DNA from: RYN-230 sp036509255
GTDB lineage: Bacteria > Actinomycetota > Actinomycetes > Streptosporangiales > Streptosporangiaceae
Reading direction: 5' to 3'
DNA length: 64,000 nt
NCBI GenBank assembly: GCA_036509255.1
Contig: DATCFY010000190.1
Span: 1 to 64,000 of the forward strand
A model generated the notes under the pieces. The model had not been told where the DNA came from. It ran no database searches and saw only the letters and a program-made list of their open reading frames with translations. Both the position numbers and the translations under genes were made by a program. This document shows positions 60,469 through 64,000 of this stretch, one piece after another; position 1 is the first letter of the stretch, and the number at the start of each line of letters is the position of its first letter.

Positions 60469-61991
60469 GTGACCAGGCGACGATGAATCTGGTCTCTTTC
60501 GAGGACGCCGTCTCCCGGTACGACCCGGTGATCGGCCTGGAGACGCACGTCGAGCTCGGCACGGTCACCAAGATGTTCTGCGGCTGCCCGGCCCGCTTCG
60601 GGGGCGAGCCGAACTCCCTGGTCTGCCCGGTCTGCCTGGGCCTGCCCGGCTCGCTCCCGGTGACCAACCGGATGGCCATCGAGTACGCGATGAAGATCGG
60701 GCTGGCGCTGAACTGCTCGATCGCCACCCAGGCCAGGTTCGCCCGGAAGAACTACTTCTACCCGGACATGCCGAAGGACTACCAGATCTCGCAGTACGAC
60801 GAGCCGCTCTGCACGGACGGGTGGCTGGACATCATGGTGCACGACCCGGCCGATGGTGACCAGCCGCGGGCGTTCCGGGTCGAGATCGAGCGGGTGCACC
60901 TGGAGGAGGACACCGGCAAGTCGATGCATGTCGGCGGGGCCACCGGGCGGATCCACGGCGCGGACTACTCGCTCGTGGACTACAACCGGGCCGGGATCCC
61001 GCTGGTGGAGATCGTCACCAAGCCGGTCACCGGCACCGGGGCGCTCGCGCCCGAGGTAGCCCGGATCTACGTGTCGGAACTGCGTGACCTGCTGCGCTCG
61101 CTCGGCGTGTCCGATGTGCGGATGGAGGAGGGCTCGCTGCGCTGCGACGTGAACACCTCGCTGGCGCCCAGGGGAGCCGCTGAGTGGGGGACCAGGACCG
61201 AGACCAAGAACGTGAACTCGCTGCGCTCGGTGGAGCGTGCGGTCCGGTTCGAGATCCAGCGGGAGGCCGCGCTGCTGGACGCGGGCCAGCGGGTGGTGCA
61301 GGAGACCCGGCACTTCAACGAGGAGAGCGGGACCACCTCCCCTGGCCGGAGCAAGGAAGAGGCGCAGGACTACCGCTACTTCCCCGAGCCGGACCTGGTT
61401 CCGGTGGCGCCGTCCCGGGACTGGGTGGAGAGCGTGCGGGCCCAGCTGCCCGAACTGCCTGCCGCCCGGCGGGACCGGCTGCAGCGCGAGTGGGGCCTGT
61501 CCGAGCTGGACATGGCGGCCCTCCGCAACGCGGGCGCGCTGGACCTGGTGGCCGAGACGGTGGCAGCCGGGGCCACGCCGGCTGACGCCCGTAAGTGGTG
61601 GCTCGGTGAGCTGCTCCGCACGGCGAACAAGTCCGGCACCGAACTCGGCGACCTGCCGATCACCCCCGCGGATGTGGCCCGGGTAGCTGCGCTGGTGGAT
61701 TCGGGGGCGGTCAACGACCGGCTGGCCCGCGAGGTCATCGAGGGCGTGCTGGCCGGCGAGGGGAGGCCAGATGACGTGGTCGCGGGCCGGGGCCTCGCCG
61801 TGGTCAGTGACGACGCGGCGCTCACCGCCGCGGTCGACGAGGCCATCGCCGCCCACCCGGACGTCGCCGACAAGGTCCGGGGCGGCAAGGTCGCCGCGTC
61901 CGGTGCGCTGGTCGGCGCGGTCATGAAGGCCACCAGGGGCCAGGCCGACGCCAGCCGGGTCAGGGAACTCATCCTCGACCGCCTCAGCTGA
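60465..61991 (+). CDS. gatB: Asp/Glu-tRNA(Asn/Gln) amidotransferase subunit B
   Basis: Kinase/transamidase subunit, 508 residues. The N-terminal catalytic cradle has YDPVIGLETHVELGT, CGCPARFGGEPNSLVCPVCLGLPGSLP (zinc Cys) and KNYFYPDMPKDYQISQYDEP. The C-terminal helical and YqeY-like tail contacts tRNA (GGKVAASGALVGAVMKATRGQAD). The operon order supports indirect Gln- or Asn-tRNA formation in this organism. Confidence 0.96.
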   Translation: MSDQATMNLVSFEDAVSRYDPVIGLETHVELGTVTKMFCGCPARFGGEPNSLVCPVCLGLPGSLPVTNRMAIEYAMKIGLALNCSIATQARFARKNYFYPDMPKDYQISQYDEPLCTDGWLDIMVHDPADGDQPRAFRVEIERVHLEEDTGKSMHVGGATGRIHGADYSLVDYNRAGIPLVEIVTKPVTGTGALAPEVARIYVSELRDLLRSLGVSDVRMEEGSLRCDVNTSLAPRGAAEWGTRTETKNVNSLRSVERAVRFEIQREAALLDAGQRVVQETRHFNEESGTTSPGRSKEEAQDYRYFPEPDLVPVAPSRDWVESVRAQLPELPAARRDRLQREWGLSELDMAALRNAGALDLVAETVAAGATPADARKWWLGELLRTANKSGTELGDLPITPADVARVAALVDSGAVNDRLAREVIEGVLAGEGRPDDVVAGRGLAVVSDDAALTAAVDEAIAAHPDVADKVRGGKVAASGALVGAVMKATRGQADASRVRELILDRLS

Positions 61992-61994
61992 GCC

Positions 61995-62942
61995 GTGCCC
62001 GCGCTGAGCAGGGCTCGTGCTGATCTGCCCATGCTGATCTGGGTGCCCACGGCCGAGGTGGCCGCGGGACTGGACGGGCTGCCTGGCGTGGACGTGGAGG
62101 TAATCGCGCCCGATGGTGCGCCGCTGCCGCCCAGCGTGGACCAGGTCGAGTTTTACGTGCCGCCGTTCTTTCCCGGGCCGCCGGGAATCGCGGCGATGGG
62201 CCAGATGCCGCGCCTGGCCGTGGTGCAGGCGCTGACCGCCGGCGTGGACCGGCTGCTGCCCGGCCTGCCGGCCGGGGTTACCCTGTGTAACGCGCGCGGC
62301 GTGCACGATGCGAGCACGGCGGAGTGGGTGGTCGCCGCGATCCTGGCCGCGCTCCGCGAGTTCCCGCTGTTCGCCCGGGAGCAGGCCGCCCAGCGGTGGA
62401 ATTATCACTTCACCGACTGCCTGGCGGGCAAAACCGTGCTCATCGTCGGGTACGGGTCGATCGGCGCGGCGGTGGAGCGGCGGCTGGCCGGCTTCGAGGT
62501 ACGGGTGCTGCGGGTAGCCCGGACGGCCCGCCCGGACGTGGCCACCGTGAGCGACCTGCCCGGGCTGCTGCCGGGCGCGGACGTGGTCGTCCTGCTGGCG
62601 CCGGTAACGCCCGAGACGATCGGCATGGCCGACGCGGCGTTCCTGGCCCGGATGAAGGACGGTGCGCTGCTAGTCAACGCGGCCCGCGGTTCGCTGCTGC
62701 ACACGGACGCGCTCGTCGCGGAGCTGCAGCAGGGCCGGCTGCGGGCCGCGCTCGACGTGACCGACCCGGAGCCGCTCCCGGCCGGTCATCCGCTCTGGAC
62801 GATGCCGGGCGTGTTCATCACCCCGCACGAGGCGGCGTCCACCCCGGTATCGGTCGCGCGGATGATCAGCCACGTCCGCGGCCAGGCGGAGAGATTCCTC
62901 AATGGCGCGCCGCTCCTGAATGTGATCTCTGGCAGTTATTGA
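61995..62942 (+). CDS. D-2-hydroxyacid dehydrogenase family protein
   Basis: NAD(P)-dependent 2-hydroxyacid/2-ketoacid reductase, 315 residues. Nucleotide motif VLIVGYGSIGAAVE, catalytic Arg in NAARGSLLHTDAL, Glu/Asp in DVTDPEPLPAGHPL and His in FITPHEAAST. The His-loop PHEA is less common than PHxA/G in other members. Substrate unknown. It follows gatB by 3 bp. The conserved sequence begins at MLIWVPT (ATG 62031), which may be the true start; neither site has a ribosome site. Confidence 0.85.
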   Translation: MPALSRARADLPMLIWVPTAEVAAGLDGLPGVDVEVIAPDGAPLPPSVDQVEFYVPPFFPGPPGIAAMGQMPRLAVVQALTAGVDRLLPGLPAGVTLCNARGVHDASTAEWVVAAILAALREFPLFAREQAAQRWNYHFTDCLAGKTVLIVGYGSIGAAVERRLAGFEVRVLRVARTARPDVATVSDLPGLLPGADVVVLLAPVTPETIGMADAAFLARMKDGALLVNAARGSLLHTDALVAELQQGRLRAALDVTDPEPLPAGHPLWTMPGVFITPHEAASTPVSVARMISHVRGQAERFLNGAPLLNVISGSY

Positions 62943-63312
62943 GAATTCCGCCAGTTACGGAAACGCTTCCGCCAATTACCCCTGGTCCATGCCATATGGC
63001 CGGGTTACGGCCCGGCCAGTAGAGGGAGATGTCTCCCGGAGGACGCCCTTCCTCAATCGAAGTGTGACCTAAGGGTCCTAAAGTAAGCACCATCGTTCAC
63101 TGGCGATGACCGCGACCAGCCTGCTGGCGGGTCCCCGCAGCACACCGTGCGGGCACTCTGCCCGGTCCGGGGGAGCGTGAGTCTTAGTTCGGTTGCGCAG
63201 GAATTGTCAGCCTGGGCCCACAAGGCGCCGCTGGCGCACGTATGACAGCGCAAACAGCGAACAGAGCAGCGGAAGGAGACTCGGTGCACCCGCAAGCATC
63301 GGGTGACCCGCG
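62943..63312. other. 370-bp leader/intergenic region before the final membrane gene
   Basis: It contains the 21-bp-spaced direct repeats (62946-62979), a hairpin CCCGCA...TGCGGG near 63136-63155, and a strong ribosome site GGAAGGAG (63271-63278) serving a mini-ORF. I looked for a c-di-GMP (GEMM) or c-di-AMP riboswitch and did not find a convincing one. Confidence 0.5.
62946..62979 (+). promoter_or_regulatory. Direct repeats TTCCGCCARTTAC, 21 bp apart, with a central LacI-like dyad
   Basis: Copies at 62946-62958 and 62967-62979 are spaced by two DNA turns. Between them GGAAACGCTTCC (62959-62970) is a near-perfect dyad like LacI-family operators. The array begins a few bases after the dehydrogenase stop codon. 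Confidence 0.4.
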
Positions 63313-63316
63313 ATGA
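63284..63316 (+). CDS. Putative 10-residue leader peptide coupled to the membrane gene
   Basis: GTG with GGAAGGAG six bases upstream. It encodes MHPQASGDPR and its TGA overlaps the ATG of the following membrane protein (ATGA). The membrane gene has an in-frame stop at 63304-63306 and no ribosome site of its own, so ribosomes may reach it by re-initiation. Confidence 0.35.
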   Translation: MHPQASGDPR

Positions 63317-64000
63317 GCCTGGCCGCGCAGGCAGCAACCACGGTGGTGGCCCTGATCGCTGCCGTGGCCGCGGTCAGCCTGTGGCGCGGGGCCAACCGGC
63401 ACACGGGTTCTGTCCGGCGTGGGTACCGGATGTTCGCACTCACCGCGCTGCTCTGGGGCGCCGGGGCCATCGGCCAGCAGGCGCTGGCCAGCGCCTCGGC
63501 CGGGGCCACGTTCCCGTTCACCGTCGCCGACCTGCCCGGGCTGCTGGCGCTGGCCGCCCTGGTCGCCGGCCTGGCCAGTCTCGGATCACGGCGCGAAGCG
63601 GCGCGTCATCCCCTGGCCCAGCGCCACCGGGCCCGGCTCGGCACCGCAGTGGCGCGCGGCGCGGACGGGTTCGTAGTGGCGTCAGCGCTGTTCATCATCG
63701 CCTGGGTCACGGTGCTCAGCGCCGGCTTCGCGCATTCGGGGGACGACCCGGGCACGTTCGCCGCCGAGCTCATCCACCCCCTCGCGGACCTGCTGGTGCT
63801 GGGCGCCGTGCTGCCCCTGGCGGTGGCGGCCGGCCGGCGCGGTGTGGCCCCCGTCCTGGCCCTGCTCGCAGTGACCGTCAGCGACACGCTCGCGGTCGGG
63901 GCCAAGATCACCAACGGGCATCCCGGCGCGGCGGCCCAGTTGCTGCTGATTGCCGGGTTCTGCCTGCTCGGCTGCACCCCCTGGCTGGGCGGGTCGTGGC
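63313..64000 (+). CDS. Multi-helix membrane protein, N-terminal part (cut by window end)
   Basis: Open from ATG 63313 to the window end: at least 229 residues, no stop. About seven hydrophobic helices are visible, e.g. TTVVALIAAVAAVSLW, LLALAALVAGLASLG, FVVASALFIIAWVTVLSAG. The missing C-terminus carries the function. Position after gatCAB resembles a Streptomyces GGDEF-EAL membrane protein (SCO5511-like in my recollection), so a second c-di-GMP enzyme is possible but unproven. The start is fixed by an in-frame stop 7 bp upstream. Confidence 0.7.
   Translation, partial: MSLAAQAATTVVALIAAVAAVSLWRGANRHTGSVRRGYRMFALTALLWGAGAIGQQALASASAGATFPFTVADLPGLLALAALVAGLASLGSRREAARHPLAQRHRARLGTAVARGADGFVVASALFIIAWVTVLSAGFAHSGDDPGTFAAELIHPLADLLVLGAVLPLAVAAGRRGVAPVLALLAVTVSDTLAVGAKITNGHPGAAAQLLLIAGFCLLGCTPWLGGSW

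Noticed and set aside
61518..61532. CTCCGCAACG in gatB resembling the dispersed element
   Set aside because: The match stops after the first ten bases and encodes the ordinary GatB residues ALRNAGAL.
62980..63270. Possible c-di-GMP or c-di-AMP riboswitch before the final membrane gene
   Set aside because: GCGCAAAC-like fragments occur, but the required paired stems and conserved core are not seen.

Overview
The window is a GC-rich (about 70%) chromosome segment from a filamentous-type actinomycete. Gene order supports this. The runs pcrA – B12-binding mutase subunit – sucCD – DUF6350 – purN – purH – folD and core methionine synthase – ligA – GGDEF/EAL membrane protein – gatCAB resemble Streptomyces-type chromosomes. 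GTG starts, GTGA/ATGA overlaps and probable leaderless starts are common. I infer Actinomycetota, perhaps Streptosporangiales-like; the genus cannot be fixed from the sequence. No tRNA, rRNA, CRISPR array, transposase or integrase was recognised.

Layout. 0.1-1.1 kb: malate dehydrogenase. 1.4-5.9 kb (-): a tightly overlapping Leloir operon, galT-galE-galK, ending in an M20 amidohydrolase. 6.2-9.6 kb: a CNNM/CBS membrane protein and guaA, separated by a perfect 20-bp-arm hairpin. 9.6-15.8 kb (-): coxS-coxL-coxM-coxG-kynU, a form II (AYRGAGR) molybdenum hydroxylase operon. Its CoxG-like protein carries an RNA-polymerase-alpha-CTD-like domain and a C-terminal membrane anchor. 16-21.4 kb: PIG-L deacetylase, then an aldehyde dehydrogenase plus saccharopine-dehydrogenase-fold pair with a divergent APC permease, probably for lysine or diamine catabolism. 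21.4-33.4 kb: pcrA, a B12-binding subunit, an AbiEi/DUF559-type protein, sucCD, two membrane proteins and the one-carbon/purine block purN-purH-folD.

33.5-38.1 kb: etfBA, a cysteine desulfurase and mnmA (sulfur relay to tRNA). 38.4-42.9 kb: an LpqY-SugABC-type trehalose/alpha-glucoside importer ended by a 32-bp perfect palindrome. 43-48.6 kb: a ParB-like protein, a metallophosphoesterase, a small membrane protein, a GH13 alpha-glucosidase and a membrane SGNH hydrolase. 48.9-52.5 kb: a visibly less GC-rich accessory patch. It holds two paralogous GntR/UTRA regulators, a GNAT acetyltransferase and two overlapping small hydrophobic ORFs, one only 59 codons long. It resembles the regulatory end of an actinomycete conjugative element, or its remnant. 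52.8-64 kb: core methionine synthase, ligA, a membrane GGDEF-EAL protein, gatCAB, a D-2-hydroxyacid dehydrogenase, and a membrane protein cut by the window end.

Beyond genes, three patterns stand out. (1) Two perfect hairpins share a constant loop and differ by compensatory base pairs. (2) A ~20-bp dispersed element (core CCGCAACG(G)AACC) occurs four times, three of them inside coding sequence. (3) Short tandem duplications, often exactly 15 bp, are frequent both inside and between genes. At least seven genes have a TANNNT hexamer 6-7 nt before the start codon, as expected for leaderless transcripts.
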